Of a stretch of DNA of 64,000 bases, positions 8,874 to 18,728 are shown in pieces. The stretch covers positions 1 through 64,000 of the forward strand of contig UCIV01000018.1 in NCBI GenBank assembly GCA_900472575.1, read 5' to 3'. The notes under the pieces were generated by a model. The model was not told the origin of the DNA and ran no database searches. It saw only the letters and a program-made list of their open reading frames with translations. Position 1 is the first letter of the stretch; each line of letters begins with the position of its first letter. Source of the stretch: Hyphomicrobiales bacterium (GTDB lineage: Bacteria; Pseudomonadota; Alphaproteobacteria; Rhizobiales; Rhizobiaceae). A program made the translations under genes and the position numbers.

Positions 8874-9062
8874 ATGCGGCTTTTTGAATGCGGTACGCTT
8901 GTGCCCGGCTGCCAATGGCACACGCGCGCGGAAGAAGACGCGGAGATCGTGCGCCGCGCCGTCGCGCATATGCGAAGCGATCACGGTGAACAGATAATCC
9001 GCGAAAACATGGTGGAAAACATCAAGGCACGTATCCGCAACGAGGAGATCGCGCCAGCCTGA
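8874..9062 (+). CDS. DUF1059 domain protein, 62 residues
   Basis: This short protein matches the DUF1059 pattern: an N-terminal CGTLVPGCQWHTRAEEDAEI stretch, with two Cys flanking the GTLVPG core, followed by a helical HMRSDHGEQII region. Family members are small cytoplasmic proteins of unknown function, common in actinobacteria and proteobacteria. The Cys/His placement suggests possible metal binding, which is inference. The start is fixed by AGGGAGG upstream of ATG 8874. Confidence 0.8.
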   Translation: MRLFECGTLVPGCQWHTRAEEDAEIVRRAVAHMRSDHGEQIIRENMVENIKARIRNEEIAPA

Positions 9063-9123
9063 AACAGGCCGCGCAAGATGGTGCAGCGATTTGGCGACGG
9101 CGACTTGCTTGAAGGCTTAGCGG

Positions 9124-10386
9124 TTAGCTTTGGCCGCTGGCCATATTCGCCAACCGGGCGGCCAGTTCGGGCCGCTCGGGCAAAAAGTTGCGGCTGATCC
9201 AGAACTCCTCAAGCTCTTTGAGTATCTCGCCAACCCGTTTTCCAGCCGGAACGCCCGCAGCGATTACATCGCCCCCCGAAAGCGGAAAGACCGGTTTCTG
9301 GTATTTTTCTGCCTTGGACAGAAGCTGAGAAAGCCTCGCGCTCTTGCGCATAGCCACCGGATCGCCCTCGGCGACCGCCCTGGTCGAAGCAAGCGCCAGT
9401 TTCAATCGGAATATCATGCCAAGCCGGTCATGCCGGTAGAGAAGCCGTGCGAAACCGACATCCGTTACCTCATCCGGTGGCATGGGCGTTGCCGCCCATT
9501 GTTGCAGCTTCAACGCGTCGGCATTCGACAATCTCAGCCGCTTTGCAAGCGCTTCGAGCCGCTCGACATCCGGCGGCACGATCGCCGACAGCCGCAACAG
9601 CGGCTCTGGCTTCCAGCCGATCGCACGTTCACCAGCAACGAGAGCGTGAATGCCGTCAATGCCCCATTTCTCCGTCTCCGGCAGGATTGCCGTCAAAACG
9701 CCGGACTGTCGCATCCAGAGCATGGCCCGTGACGGATCGGGTGCCCCGAGCAGCTTCTTCGTTTCGGTCCAGACGCGCTCGGCCGAAAGGCTCGAAAGCA
9801 TGTCCTTGGCGCGCGCGCAGGCACGCAAGCCATCCGCATCCGGCCGACCCGAACCGTAATAGGCAAAGAACCGGAAGAACCGCAGGATACGCAGATGATC
9901 CTCCGCGATCCGCTGGCTGGCGTCACCGATAAAACGCACCGTGCGCGTCTCTATATCCTTCAGCCCCTCGACGAGATCGATCACCTCGCCCTTGGCATCC
10001 GCATAAAGCGCATTGATCGTCAGGTCGCGCCGTTCGGCATCCGCCGTCCAGTCGGTGCCGAACTCGACCACGGCATGGCGTCCGTTGGTCTCGACATCCC
10101 GTCTCAGCGTCGTCACCTCAAAACCGCGACCGTCAAGAACCAGGGTCACCGTGCCATGCTCGATGCCCGTCGGCACGGCCTTGATACCGGCAGCCTTCGC
10201 CCGCTCGACCACCACTTCTGGCCTAAGCGTCGTCGCGATATCGACATCGGCGACAGCAAGCCCCATCAGCGCATTGCGCACGGCGCCGCCTGCGACCCGC
10301 GCCTCGCCACCATCGGAATTCAGCAGCGCCATCACACGTTGCAGGGCCGTGTCCTGAAACCAGGTCTCGCCAGCCACAGAAGTCAT
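9124..10386 (-). CDS. cca: CCA tRNA nucleotidyltransferase
   Basis: A 420-residue class II-type polymerase that adds or repairs the 3' CCA end of tRNAs. The N-terminal head carries GGAVRNALMG and the metal-binding DVD in LAVADVDIATT. The ERRDLTINALY motif and the RFIGDASQRIAEDHLRILR region that selects nucleotides follow. The C-terminal about 200 residues are the tRNA-binding helical part. It is the last gene of a three-gene operon: its ATG overlaps the NUDIX stop as ATGA, implying translational coupling. In alphaproteobacteria this enzyme is often annotated as CCA-adding or poly(A) polymerase; the short length favours CCA addition. Confidence 0.93.
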   Translation of the reverse strand: MTSVAGETWFQDTALQRVMALLNSDGGEARVAGGAVRNALMGLAVADVDIATTLRPEVVVERAKAAGIKAVPTGIEHGTVTLVLDGRGFEVTTLRRDVETNGRHAVVEFGTDWTADAERRDLTINALYADAKGEVIDLVEGLKDIETRTVRFIGDASQRIAEDHLRILRFFRFFAYYGSGRPDADGLRACARAKDMLSSLSAERVWTETKKLLGAPDPSRAMLWMRQSGVLTAILPETEKWGIDGIHALVAGERAIGWKPEPLLRLSAIVPPDVERLEALAKRLRLSNADALKLQQWAATPMPPDEVTDVGFARLLYRHDRLGMIFRLKLALASTRAVAEGDPVAMRKSARLSQLLSKAEKYQKPVFPLSGGDVIAAGVPAGKRVGEILKELEEFWISRNFLPERPELAARLANMASGQS

Positions 10387-11033
10387 GCATAAAGCCTTTC
10401 ATAAAGCGTGCGGAGGATACCGGCGGTAATCCCCCAAATATTCCGGTCCTCATAGGGCATCAGGTAAAAATGCCGCTCCGTACCATTGAACTGGCGGCTG
10501 CCCTGCTGATGGTTGGCCGCGTTCATCAGAAACGACAGCGGCACCTCGAATACATCGTCCACCTCGGTCGGGTTGAGCGTCAGCTCGAAACCGCGCCTGA
10601 CCACGGAAAGCACCGGCGTGATGCGAAAACCCGATGGCGCATAATAGTTCGGCAGCCGCGCCAATGGCTCGACAAAACGGGGATCAAGCCCGATCTCCTC
10701 GCGCGCCTCGCGCAGCGCTGCCTGTTCTGGCGAAGCATCCTCGGGATCGATGGCACCGCCCGGAAAGGCGATCTGGCCAGAATGTTTGCGCAGACTTGCC
10801 GTCCGCTGCGTCAGGATGATCTTCGCCTCGTTTCCATCATCGACGACCGGTACAAGCACCGCCGCATCGCGCAGCTTGAGATCGCGCGCCGACTGAACGA
10901 ACTGCGGATTGAGCCGATGATCGCCGTGATCCCCCCAGGCCGCATCGAGCGGCCTGCCGCTTTGATGCAGCGCCCGGCGACGGAATTCTCCGGCTGAAAA
11001 CGGTGCTGTCTCATCGATGGTCAGGTCACTCAT
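10383..11033 (-). CDS. CoA pyrophosphatase-type NUDIX hydrolase
   Basis: A 216-residue NUDIX protein. The Nudix box runs from GGAIDPEDASPEQAALREA into REEIGLDP, with the catalytic glutamates of REEIG. Upstream of it is the LRKHSGQIAFPGG segment, which matches the UPF0035/NudL signature of enzymes that cleave coenzyme A and its derivatives. It overlaps both neighbours by ATGA, between DUF1285 and cca, a conserved arrangement in rhizobia. CoA specificity is inferred from the signature only. Confidence 0.88.
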   Translation of the reverse strand: MSDLTIDETAPFSAGEFRRRALHQSGRPLDAAWGDHGDHRLNPQFVQSARDLKLRDAAVLVPVVDDGNEAKIILTQRTASLRKHSGQIAFPGGAIDPEDASPEQAALREAREEIGLDPRFVEPLARLPNYYAPSGFRITPVLSVVRRGFELTLNPTEVDDVFEVPLSFLMNAANHQQGSRQFNGTERHFYLMPYEDRNIWGITAGILRTLYERLYA

Positions 11034-11656
11034 GATGCCAGCCGCTCCAGTTCATCCGCACGCATGATCGGAAAGACTTTGCCCGCTGAACGAACGGCAA
11101 ACATCTCTATCCCATCGATCGTGACCGTCTCACCGAGCGCGACCAGCTCATACATCATCGCTCTCGAGACCAGCGCGTCCAGCCGCCCACGAACGAGCAC
11201 ATAGGGCTTCAACTGCCGCTCTTCACCAACAATCTCGAACCGCAGGGGATGGACAGCATCGACTTCGACGACATCCCCGACATTGGTGCGAAATGTGATC
11301 AGCGGGGCGCCATCTCGCTCTCCCGCCTGCATCTCGACCGCCACGAACGGTGCATCGGCGACGCGGATTCCGACCTTTTCCACAGGCGTGACGAGATAGG
11401 TTCTGCCGTCGTCATCCTTGCGCAAGACGGTCGAAAACAGCCGCACAAGCGGCGCCCGACCAATCGGCGTTCCCATATAGAACCATGTGCCGTCAGTCCG
11501 GATTTCCATGTCTAGATCACCGCAAAAGGGCGGATTCCACTTCTCCACCGGCGGCAATCCGCGACTTTTGCCTCCCGATTGCTCGGCAGCGCGCGAAATC
11601 AGGGCCGCAAGGCCGGCGGCGTCGGGCGCCGAATTTATCGTCTCTGCTGCCATCAT
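11030..11656 (-). CDS. DUF1285 domain protein
   Basis: A 208-residue cytoplasmic protein of the DUF1285 family. It contains the family hallmarks VEKWNPPFCGDLDMEIRTDG, TWFYMGTPIGR and the LVTPVEKVGIRVADAPF stretch. No enzymatic activity is established for the family. It is the first gene of the DUF1285-NUDIX-cca operon and overlaps the NUDIX start as ATGA. Two adjacent ATG codons (11656, 11653) are possible starts. The operon is divergent from the MoxR cluster, with about 190 bases between them. Confidence 0.85.
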   Translation of the reverse strand: MMAAETINSAPDAAGLAALISRAAEQSGGKSRGLPPVEKWNPPFCGDLDMEIRTDGTWFYMGTPIGRAPLVRLFSTVLRKDDDGRTYLVTPVEKVGIRVADAPFVAVEMQAGERDGAPLITFRTNVGDVVEVDAVHPLRFEIVGEERQLKPYVLVRGRLDALVSRAMMYELVALGETVTIDGIEMFAVRSAGKVFPIMRADELERLAS

Positions 11657-11848
11657 TCAGTCCCGGTTCGAAATTAATCGTTGACCGTCGCGATCATTCC
11701 TCACGAGATAGTCATTCGGAACGAGCTTGTCAGCCTTATTTCGGGTAATAGTTTCTGAGGCTAATGTACTTGCTGCGGTGCAACGACTCGTGCTGTGGGC
11801 AGACACCCGACCGGCAGATGAATATCGACCTTGATTATGGAGAACGAC

Positions 11849-12862
11849 ATGGGCGTGATGAATCCAACCGAGGCCGTTCTTGACGAGAAGGCAATCGTCG
11901 CTGCCGCCGAAAAGGCGCTGTCCGATATCGCCGCCGTCCGCGAGGAAATCGCCAAGGTCATTTTCGGCCAGGAACGGGTGGTGGAAAACACGCTTCTCGC
12001 CGTCCTGTCCGGCGGCCACGCCCTGCTCGTCGGCGTTCCGGGCCTTGCCAAGACAAAGCTCGTCACCACGCTCGGCACGGTTCTCGGCCTTGATTCCAAC
12101 CGCATCCAGTTCACGCCCGACCTGATGCCGTCCGATATTCTCGGCTCGGAAGTCATGGATACGGACGAAACCGGTCGCCGCTCCTTCCGCTTCATCAAAG
12201 GCCCGATCTTCGCTCAGCTGCTGATGGCCGACGAAATCAACCGCGCCTCGCCGCGCACCCAGTCGGCACTGCTGCAGTCCATGCAGGAATATCACATCAC
12301 GGTCGCCGGCCAGCGTTTCGATCTCCCCGCCCCGTTCCATGTTCTGGCAACTCAGAACCCGCTGGAACAGGAAGGCACCTATCCGCTGCCGGAAGCCCAG
12401 CTCGACCGCTTCCTGCTGCAGGTCGATGTCCTCTATCCTGACCTTGATGCAGAACGGCAAATCCTGCTCGGCACCACCGGTCTTGCCGAAGCCAAGCCGC
12501 GCGGCGTCATCGACAGCGCCCGCCTGCAGGAAATCCAGATGCTGATCCGCCAGATGCCGGTCTCGGACAAGGTGGTCGACGCGATCCTGTCGCTTGTCCG
12601 CTCCGCCCGCCCCGGCCACGGCAATGCCGATACCGACCGGCATGTCGCATGGGGTCCTGGCCCACGCGCCGGCCAGTCGTTGATGCTGACCGCTCGCGCC
12701 CGCGCACTCTATCAGGGTCGCCTCGCTCCCTCGCTCGACGATATCTACGCGCTGGCCGAGCCGGTGCTGGAACACCGCATGGCCTTGAATTTCGCCGCCC
12801 GTGCTGAAGGCATGTCGGTACGCGACGTGATCGCCGGACTTGTGAAGCAGGCCCGCGGATAA
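11849..12862 (+). CDS. MoxR-family AAA+ ATPase
   Basis: A 337-residue AAA+ protein. Walker A is degenerate in the usual MoxR way (GVPGLAKTKL), Walker B is LLMADEINRASP, and sensor 1 follows in LATQNP. MoxR ATPases act as chaperones or metal-insertion helpers for partner proteins with von Willebrand A domains, often encoded next door, as here. I chose ATG 11849 because GGAGAA lies 6 bases upstream; in-frame TTG 11831 and ATG 11837 are alternatives. It leads an operon with DUF58, DUF4159 and VWA genes. Confidence 0.93.
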   Translation: MGVMNPTEAVLDEKAIVAAAEKALSDIAAVREEIAKVIFGQERVVENTLLAVLSGGHALLVGVPGLAKTKLVTTLGTVLGLDSNRIQFTPDLMPSDILGSEVMDTDETGRRSFRFIKGPIFAQLLMADEINRASPRTQSALLQSMQEYHITVAGQRFDLPAPFHVLATQNPLEQEGTYPLPEAQLDRFLLQVDVLYPDLDAERQILLGTTGLAEAKPRGVIDSARLQEIQMLIRQMPVSDKVVDAILSLVRSARPGHGNADTDRHVAWGPGPRAGQSLMLTARARALYQGRLAPSLDDIYALAEPVLEHRMALNFAARAEGMSVRDVIAGLVKQARG

Positions 12863-12889
12863 GATCCCGGCCTTTCGAAAGGACAATGC

Positions 12890-13807
12890 GTGGCATCAAT
12901 CGGCCAGATCGTCGAGCAGACACCCAGCAGTGAAGTCCTCTCCCGCGCCCAGGCGCGTGCGGCACTCGTGCCCGACTGCATGGTGGAAGCAAAGCGCATC
13001 GCCAACACCGTGATTGCCGGCTGGCATGGCCGGCGCAAGCGCGGCATGGGCGAGAACTTCTGGCAATTCCGCCCCTATGCCGAAGGCGAGAGCCTGTCGC
13101 GCATCGACTGGCGCCGCTCGGCCCGCGACGACCATACCTATGTCCGCGACCGTGAATGGGAAGCTGCCCACACGATCTGGCTCTGGGCCGACATGTCGCC
13201 GTCGATGATGTACAAGTCCACCTTCGCCATGGTCTCGAAGGAAAGCCGCGCGCTGGTGCTGATGCTGGCGCTGGCCGAAATCCTTGCCCGCTCCGGTGAG
13301 CGCATCGGGTGTCCCGGCATCATGGAGCCGGTCTCTGCCCGCAACGCTGCGGAGCGGCTGGCGACCTCGATCATGCATGCGCCGCTCACCACCGGCCTGC
13401 CGGAAACCTCGATGATAAGAGGCCAGAGCGATATCGTCCTGATCGGCGATTTTCTCGATGATGCCGACAGCGTCATGTCACGCATCTCGCCGCTTGGAAA
13501 ACGCGGCCTGCGCGGCCATGTCATCGAAGTCGCCGACCCCGCCGAAGAAACCTTTCCCTATACCGGCCGCACCGAATTTACCGATCCTGAGACCGGCGAA
13601 AAGCTCACCTCCGGCCGCGCCGAAATGATCCGCGACGATTATCAGCGCGCCTATCTCGCCCGCCGTGAAGCGCTGGGCGAAGGTCTGCGCCGTCTCGGCT
13701 GGAGTTTTACCTTCCACCGCACCGATCATCTCGCCTCAGAAGCGCTGGTCGCGGTCCACGGCCAGCTGTCCGGCATGCCCGCGACATTCCCGGGAGGCCG
13801 CACATGA
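12890..13807 (+). CDS. DUF58 domain protein with MIDAS-like motif
   Basis: A 305-residue protein of the DUF58 family, the usual partner of MoxR. It has the DUF58 core GENFWQFRPYAEGESLSRID. After it comes ADMSPSM (D101-x-S103-x-S105), which matches the DxSxS metal-ion-dependent adhesion site of VWA domains. No membrane helix is apparent. The start is GTG 12890, preceded by AAGGA; an ATG 4 bases earlier is out of frame. It is 27 bases downstream of moxR and its stop overlaps the next start as ATGA. It probably binds a partner through the MIDAS site under MoxR control (inference from the family). Confidence 0.88.
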   Translation: MASIGQIVEQTPSSEVLSRAQARAALVPDCMVEAKRIANTVIAGWHGRRKRGMGENFWQFRPYAEGESLSRIDWRRSARDDHTYVRDREWEAAHTIWLWADMSPSMMYKSTFAMVSKESRALVLMLALAEILARSGERIGCPGIMEPVSARNAAERLATSIMHAPLTTGLPETSMIRGQSDIVLIGDFLDDADSVMSRISPLGKRGLRGHVIEVADPAEETFPYTGRTEFTDPETGEKLTSGRAEMIRDDYQRAYLARREALGEGLRRLGWSFTFHRTDHLASEALVAVHGQLSGMPATFPGGRT

Positions 13808-16647
13808 ACGCGCTTGCCTTCGCCAATCCGCTCATCCTCTTCGGCCTGCTGTCGCTGCCGGTCATCTGGTGGCTGCTCAGGCTCACGCCGCCGCGCCCGA
13901 AAGCGGAGGTCTTTCCACCGCTTCGCATCCTCGCAACAGTCCTGAAGCGCGAGGAAACCCCGGCCCAGAGCCCTTGGTGGCTAACGCTTCTGCGCATGCT
14001 GCTTGCCGCCGCGGTCATTTTTGCGATTGCCGATCCGGTCATGAACCCGCGCGCCAGTTCGCTCAATGCCAATGGCCCGCTGGCGCTCGTCATCGACAAT
14101 GGCTGGTCGAGCTCGGTCGACTGGGAACGCCGCGTCGAAACCGCCACCATGCTGATCGACGAGGCTGAAAGCGCCGACGTTCCGGTCTCGCTGACCTTCA
14201 CCGCCGACACGAATAACGAGCCCACTGCCGGCACTGCGTCTGCCGCCCGCGACAAGCTTGCCGCTGCCGAGCCGAAACCGCTCGTTCCCGATCGCCTGCG
14301 CGCCATCCGCACCCTGCAGGAAGCGCTCGACGGAAACCCGCTCGGCACGGTGGCGCTGATTTCCGACAGCATCGCTGCACCCGGAGACAATGACGCGATG
14401 ACGGCCCTTGCCGCCTTCGCGCCCAATGACGTCCGTCTCTATCAGGGTGACGGTCGCGGCGCTGTCGCACTCACCGGCGCCATCAACAATTCCGAGACGA
14501 TGGCCGTCACCGCCACCCGCCTAGATACCACCGCTCCGCAACAGCTGACGGTCAATGCACTCGACCAGCAAGGCCGCTCGCTCGCCTCCGGCACAGTCGA
14601 TTTCGCAGCCGGTTCCGGCACCGCGACGGCTGAAATCTCTGCACCTTTTGAACTGCGCAACGATTTCGCCCGGCTGAGCGTCGAGGGTCTCGCCACTGCC
14701 GGCGCTACCCATCTGCTCGACGACGGCTTCAAGCGCCGCCGTATCGCGCTGATTTCCGGGGAAAGCGGCAGTGATTTCCAGCCGCTTCTGCAGCCGCTCT
14801 ATTATATCAATCGGGCGCTTTCGCCCTATGCCGATATCATCCAGACGAATACGGCGGACCTTGCGGTCGCGATCCCGCAGATCCTGGAAAACAACCCGTC
14901 TGCCATCATCATGGCCGATGTCGGCCGCCTTCCGGCCGAAACCTATGAGCCTCTGGAGCGCTGGATCGCCCGCGGCGGCACGCTGATCCGGTTTGCGGGT
15001 CCACGTCTTGCAGCCGCCCCTGCCGATGATCCGCTTGTGCCGGTGAGGCTGCGTCAGGGCGAACGTGCACTCGGTGGCGCGATGTCCTGGTCGGAGCCAC
15101 AGTCGCTGGCGGACTTCCCGACCTTCGGCCCCTTCGCCGGCATGCCGCGCGCAACCGATATCACCGTCACCCGCCAGGTTCTTGCCGAACCGACGCCGGA
15201 TCTTGCCGAGCGCACCTGGGCAAGCCTTGCCGATGGCACGCCGCTTGTGACCACCCGTGATGTCGATGCCGGTCGCCTCGTTCTCTTCCACACCAGCGCC
15301 GAAGCCACATGGTCGAACCTGCCGCTCTCTGGCAATTTCGTTGAAATGCTGCGCCGTGTCGTCCAGATGGCCCGCGCTGGCGGTGCGACCACCGCATCCG
15401 CAGGTTCCGAAAACGCAGCAGCAACGCTCCCCGCCTATCGCCTGCTGACTGCCGACGGCCTGCTCTCGACCGAGACCAGCGGTGTCCGCCCGATCATGAT
15501 CCGCGCCGGCGAAACGCCGTCTGCCACCTTCGACCATCCTCCGGGTCTTTACGGCACCGAAGACGGTTTTTCCGCAGTCAACCTGTTGCCGCCCGGCGCA
15601 GAACTTTCAGCCTTCGATCCCGCCCCGATCGGCCGCGCCGTCACGCGTGAAGGTCTCGCTGGTGGTGAAGCGGTCTCCTTGCGCCCTGCATTGTTCGTGG
15701 CCGCCTTCGCCATGCTCATTCTCGACAGCCTGATCGTGCTCTTCATCAACGGCGCCTTCTCGCGCCTGCCAAAGGGATCACGCCGCAGCTCTGGTGCCGC
15801 AGCAGCCGCAGTTGCCGCCATCGCCTTTGGCCTGCTCGCATTCCAGCCTCACCCGGTTTCCGCACAGGAAATGCCGGAAGGCAGCGGTGCGAAAGCCGGC
15901 GACGAACAGATCCTCGAACATCTCGATACGACCCATCTCGCCTATGTCACGACCGGCGAGGCCGATGTCGATCGCATTTCCGAACAGGGACTTGCGGGCC
16001 TGACCGAATTCCTCACCTACCGCACGACACTGGAGCCCGGCGCGCCTGTCGGCCTCGATATCACCAGGGATGAACTCTCTTTCTACCCGATCATCTACTG
16101 GCCGATTTCCGCCAATGCGCCGATGCCCTCGCAGGCCGCGATCTCGCGCATCGACGCCTATATGCGCAACGGCGGCACCGTGCTCTTCGATACCCGCGAC
16201 CAGTATTCCTCGCTCGGCGGTGGCGGCAGCACGCCCAATGGCGAACGACTGCAGCAGATCCTTGCCAATATCGACATTCCGCCATTGGAACCCGTGCCGG
16301 AAAACCACGTCCTCGCGCGGTCATTCTACCTGCTGACCAACTTTCCCGGCCGCTACAATGGCAGCGCCCTTTGGGTCGAGGCGCGTCAGGATGCACGCAA
16401 CAGCGCCAACCAGGTCTCCTCCGGCGGCGACGGAGTCTCGCCGATCATGATCACCGGCAACGATCTCGCCGGCGCATGGGCCGTAGACCAGCAGGGCGCA
16501 CCGGTCCTGCCGACCGTCCCCCCGGACGACATGCAGCGCGAATACGCCTACCGCGCCGGTGTCAACATCATGATGTACATGCTGACCGGCAACTACAAGG
16601 CCGACCAGGTGCACGTCCCTGCCCTTCTCGAACGGCTTGGCCAGTAG
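13804..16647 (+). CDS. BatA-like / DUF4159 membrane protein, 947 residues
   Basis: A large inner-membrane protein. Residues 1-80 form a BatA-type N-terminal region with two transmembrane helices (about 5-25 and 60-77). A VWA-like domain follows, whose first MIDAS element is altered: VIDNGWSSS has D-x-G-x-S instead of D-x-S-x-S, and the later TDG element reads SDS. Two more helices lie near 636-655 and 668-690. The C-terminal about 230 residues are DUF4159, facing the periplasm by topology, and end in a MYMLTGNYKADQVHVPALL stretch. Start and stop are coupled to the neighbours (ATGA overlap upstream, 12-base gap downstream). Function undefined. Confidence 0.85.
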   Translation: MNALAFANPLILFGLLSLPVIWWLLRLTPPRPKAEVFPPLRILATVLKREETPAQSPWWLTLLRMLLAAAVIFAIADPVMNPRASSLNANGPLALVIDNGWSSSVDWERRVETATMLIDEAESADVPVSLTFTADTNNEPTAGTASAARDKLAAAEPKPLVPDRLRAIRTLQEALDGNPLGTVALISDSIAAPGDNDAMTALAAFAPNDVRLYQGDGRGAVALTGAINNSETMAVTATRLDTTAPQQLTVNALDQQGRSLASGTVDFAAGSGTATAEISAPFELRNDFARLSVEGLATAGATHLLDDGFKRRRIALISGESGSDFQPLLQPLYYINRALSPYADIIQTNTADLAVAIPQILENNPSAIIMADVGRLPAETYEPLERWIARGGTLIRFAGPRLAAAPADDPLVPVRLRQGERALGGAMSWSEPQSLADFPTFGPFAGMPRATDITVTRQVLAEPTPDLAERTWASLADGTPLVTTRDVDAGRLVLFHTSAEATWSNLPLSGNFVEMLRRVVQMARAGGATTASAGSENAAATLPAYRLLTADGLLSTETSGVRPIMIRAGETPSATFDHPPGLYGTEDGFSAVNLLPPGAELSAFDPAPIGRAVTREGLAGGEAVSLRPALFVAAFAMLILDSLIVLFINGAFSRLPKGSRRSSGAAAAAVAAIAFGLLAFQPHPVSAQEMPEGSGAKAGDEQILEHLDTTHLAYVTTGEADVDRISEQGLAGLTEFLTYRTTLEPGAPVGLDITRDELSFYPIIYWPISANAPMPSQAAISRIDAYMRNGGTVLFDTRDQYSSLGGGGSTPNGERLQQILANIDIPPLEPVPENHVLARSFYLLTNFPGRYNGSALWVEARQDARNSANQVSSGGDGVSPIMITGNDLAGAWAVDQQGAPVLPTVPPDDMQREYAYRAGVNIMMYMLTGNYKADQVHVPALLERLGQ

Positions 16648-16659
16648 GAAAGAGCATCG

Positions 16660-18726
16660 ATGACCCTTGAGTTTTCGCCATTCTTCCCGTGGCCTGTCCT
16701 GATCGGACTTGGTGTCCTTGCACTCGCCCTCTGCGCGCTTGCCTTCTGGCGCCGCGTCCGTGGTGCAAGCCTGCGCACGCTGGCGCTCGCCTTCCTGCTT
16801 CTCGCCCTTGCCAACCCGACGCTGCTGCAGGAAGACCGTGAACAGCTCTCGACCATCGTGCCGATCGTCGTCGACCGCTCCCAGAGCCAGCAGACGGATG
16901 AGCGCAAGCGCCAGACCGACGAGGCGCTGGCCGAACTTCGCGACCGCTTTGCCCGCTATCCGAATATCGAGACCCGCATCGTCGAAGTGGCCGACGACCC
17001 GGATAGCGATACGCCCTCGACCCGCCTCTACACCGCTCTTCGCTCCGCCGTCTCCGACGTGCCCCCGGCCCGCCTCGGTGCCGCCGTCTTTGTCACCGAC
17101 GGCCAGATCCACGACCTTCCCGGTACCAATCAGGAACTGGGATTCAACGCCCCCGTCCACGGTCTGATCACCGGACAACCGGACGAATTCGACCGCCGCG
17201 TCGAAGTCGTCCGCGCCCCGCGCTTCGGCATCGTCAACGAGGAGCAGGAACTGACCCTGCGCGTCGTCGATGACGGCCGCGCCACCAACACGCCGGCCCA
17301 GGTGACCGTGCGCATGAACGGCGACCAGATCGCCACGTTCCGCGCCTCGCCGGGCGTCAACACGCCCTTCCCCTTCACCGTTCCGCGCGCCGGCAACAAT
17401 GTCATGGAATTTTCCGTCGACGAGCTTCCCGGCGAAGTGACGACCGCCAACAATCGCGCCGTCCATGTCATCGACGGCATTCGCCAGAACCTGCGCGTCC
17501 TGCTCGTCTCCGGCGAACCGCATGCCGGCGAGCGCGCATGGCGCAATCTGTTGAAATCCGACGCTTCAGTCGATCTCGTCCACTTCACCATCCTGCGCCC
17601 GCCGGAAAAGCAGGATGGCACGCCGATCAACGAACTGTCGCTGATCGCCTTCCCGACCCGCGAACTGTTTGTCGAAAAGATCAAGGATTTCGATCTGATC
17701 ATCTTCGACCGCTACAAGCATCGCGGCGTGCTGCCGATCCTCTATTACGATTACATCTCGCAATATGTGCAGAATGGCGGCGCGCTGCTGATCGCAGCAG
17801 GTCCGGAACATGCAAGCGAGGATTCGATCGCACTCACCCCGCTCGAACAGGTGCTTCCCGCTTCGCCGACCGGCGAGATCCATAGCGCAGGTTTCTACCC
17901 GCATCTCTCCGAAATCGGCCAAAAACACCCCGTCACACGCGGTCTTGATGGCTCCGGCCAGACACCGCCCGCCTGGGGCCGCTGGTTCCGCACCATCGAT
18001 GTCGACCAGCCGCGCGGCCAGACGGTGATGGAAGGCGACGGCAAGCGTCCGCTTCTCGTTCTGAACCGCCAGGGCCAAGGCCGCGTCGCCATGCTCTTGT
18101 CCGATCAGGGCTGGCTCTGGGCGCGTGGTTTCGAAGGCGGCGGCCCGCATGTGGCGCTCTATCGCCGCATCGCCCACTGGCTGATGAAGGAGCCGGAACT
18201 CGAGGAAGAGGCGCTCACCGGCCGCTCCTCCGGCCGCACGCTTGAGGCAACCCGCCAGACGATCGGCGACGATCCCGGCCCGGCAACAGTCCGCTTCCCT
18301 TCCGGCCGCACCGAAACCATCGCCATGGCGCAAGCCGAACCGGGGCAATACCGCTTCGAGCGCCGCATGGACGAGGTCGGCCTCTTCCAGGTGTCGAACG
18401 GCGAGTTCTCGACGCTCGTCCATGTCGGCGCAGTCGATGCGCCTGAATTCAAGGCGATGATCTCGACCGAAGAGACGCTGAAACCCTATGCGGAAAAGAC
18501 CCACGGCCTCGTTACCCGCGTCGCCTCCGGCGAAAACATCACCCTGCCGGACATCCTGCCAGTCCGTGGCGAGATCCGCGTCAGCAATCCCAACCGCATG
18601 TCGATCCGCATGACCGACGAGAGCGTGTTGCGCGGCGTCAACAGCCTGCCGCTGTTTGCCGGTTTCGCAGGCCTCTCGGCGCTCCTCTTTGCGGTCGCTG
18701 CCATGTGGTGGCGCGAGGGACGGTGA
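16660..18726 (+). CDS. VWA-domain membrane protein with GATase-like region
   Basis: A 688-residue inner-membrane protein with helices near residues 11-30, 38-54 and 664-682. Residues about 65-200 form a VWA domain with an intact DRSQS MIDAS motif (D72-x-S74-x-S76) and a VTDG loop. A middle beta-rich segment follows. Residues about 280-500 resemble the class I glutamine-amidotransferase fold seen in other putative membrane proteins of this operon type; I see no clear catalytic Cys-His-Glu triad, so it is probably a structural use of the fold. It is the fourth gene of the MoxR operon, and its stop overlaps the GNAT region downstream. Confidence 0.8.
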   Translation: MTLEFSPFFPWPVLIGLGVLALALCALAFWRRVRGASLRTLALAFLLLALANPTLLQEDREQLSTIVPIVVDRSQSQQTDERKRQTDEALAELRDRFARYPNIETRIVEVADDPDSDTPSTRLYTALRSAVSDVPPARLGAAVFVTDGQIHDLPGTNQELGFNAPVHGLITGQPDEFDRRVEVVRAPRFGIVNEEQELTLRVVDDGRATNTPAQVTVRMNGDQIATFRASPGVNTPFPFTVPRAGNNVMEFSVDELPGEVTTANNRAVHVIDGIRQNLRVLLVSGEPHAGERAWRNLLKSDASVDLVHFTILRPPEKQDGTPINELSLIAFPTRELFVEKIKDFDLIIFDRYKHRGVLPILYYDYISQYVQNGGALLIAAGPEHASEDSIALTPLEQVLPASPTGEIHSAGFYPHLSEIGQKHPVTRGLDGSGQTPPAWGRWFRTIDVDQPRGQTVMEGDGKRPLLVLNRQGQGRVAMLLSDQGWLWARGFEGGGPHVALYRRIAHWLMKEPELEEEALTGRSSGRTLEATRQTIGDDPGPATVRFPSGRTETIAMAQAEPGQYRFERRMDEVGLFQVSNGEFSTLVHVGAVDAPEFKAMISTEETLKPYAEKTHGLVTRVASGENITLPDILPVRGEIRVSNPNRMSIRMTDESVLRGVNSLPLFAGFAGLSALLFAVAAMWWREGR

Positions 18727-18728
18727 TT

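Noticed and set aside
14521-15537. 338-codon minus-strand frame inside the DUF4159 gene
   Set aside because: Antisense shadow of a well-supported operon gene; no domain and no plausible start.
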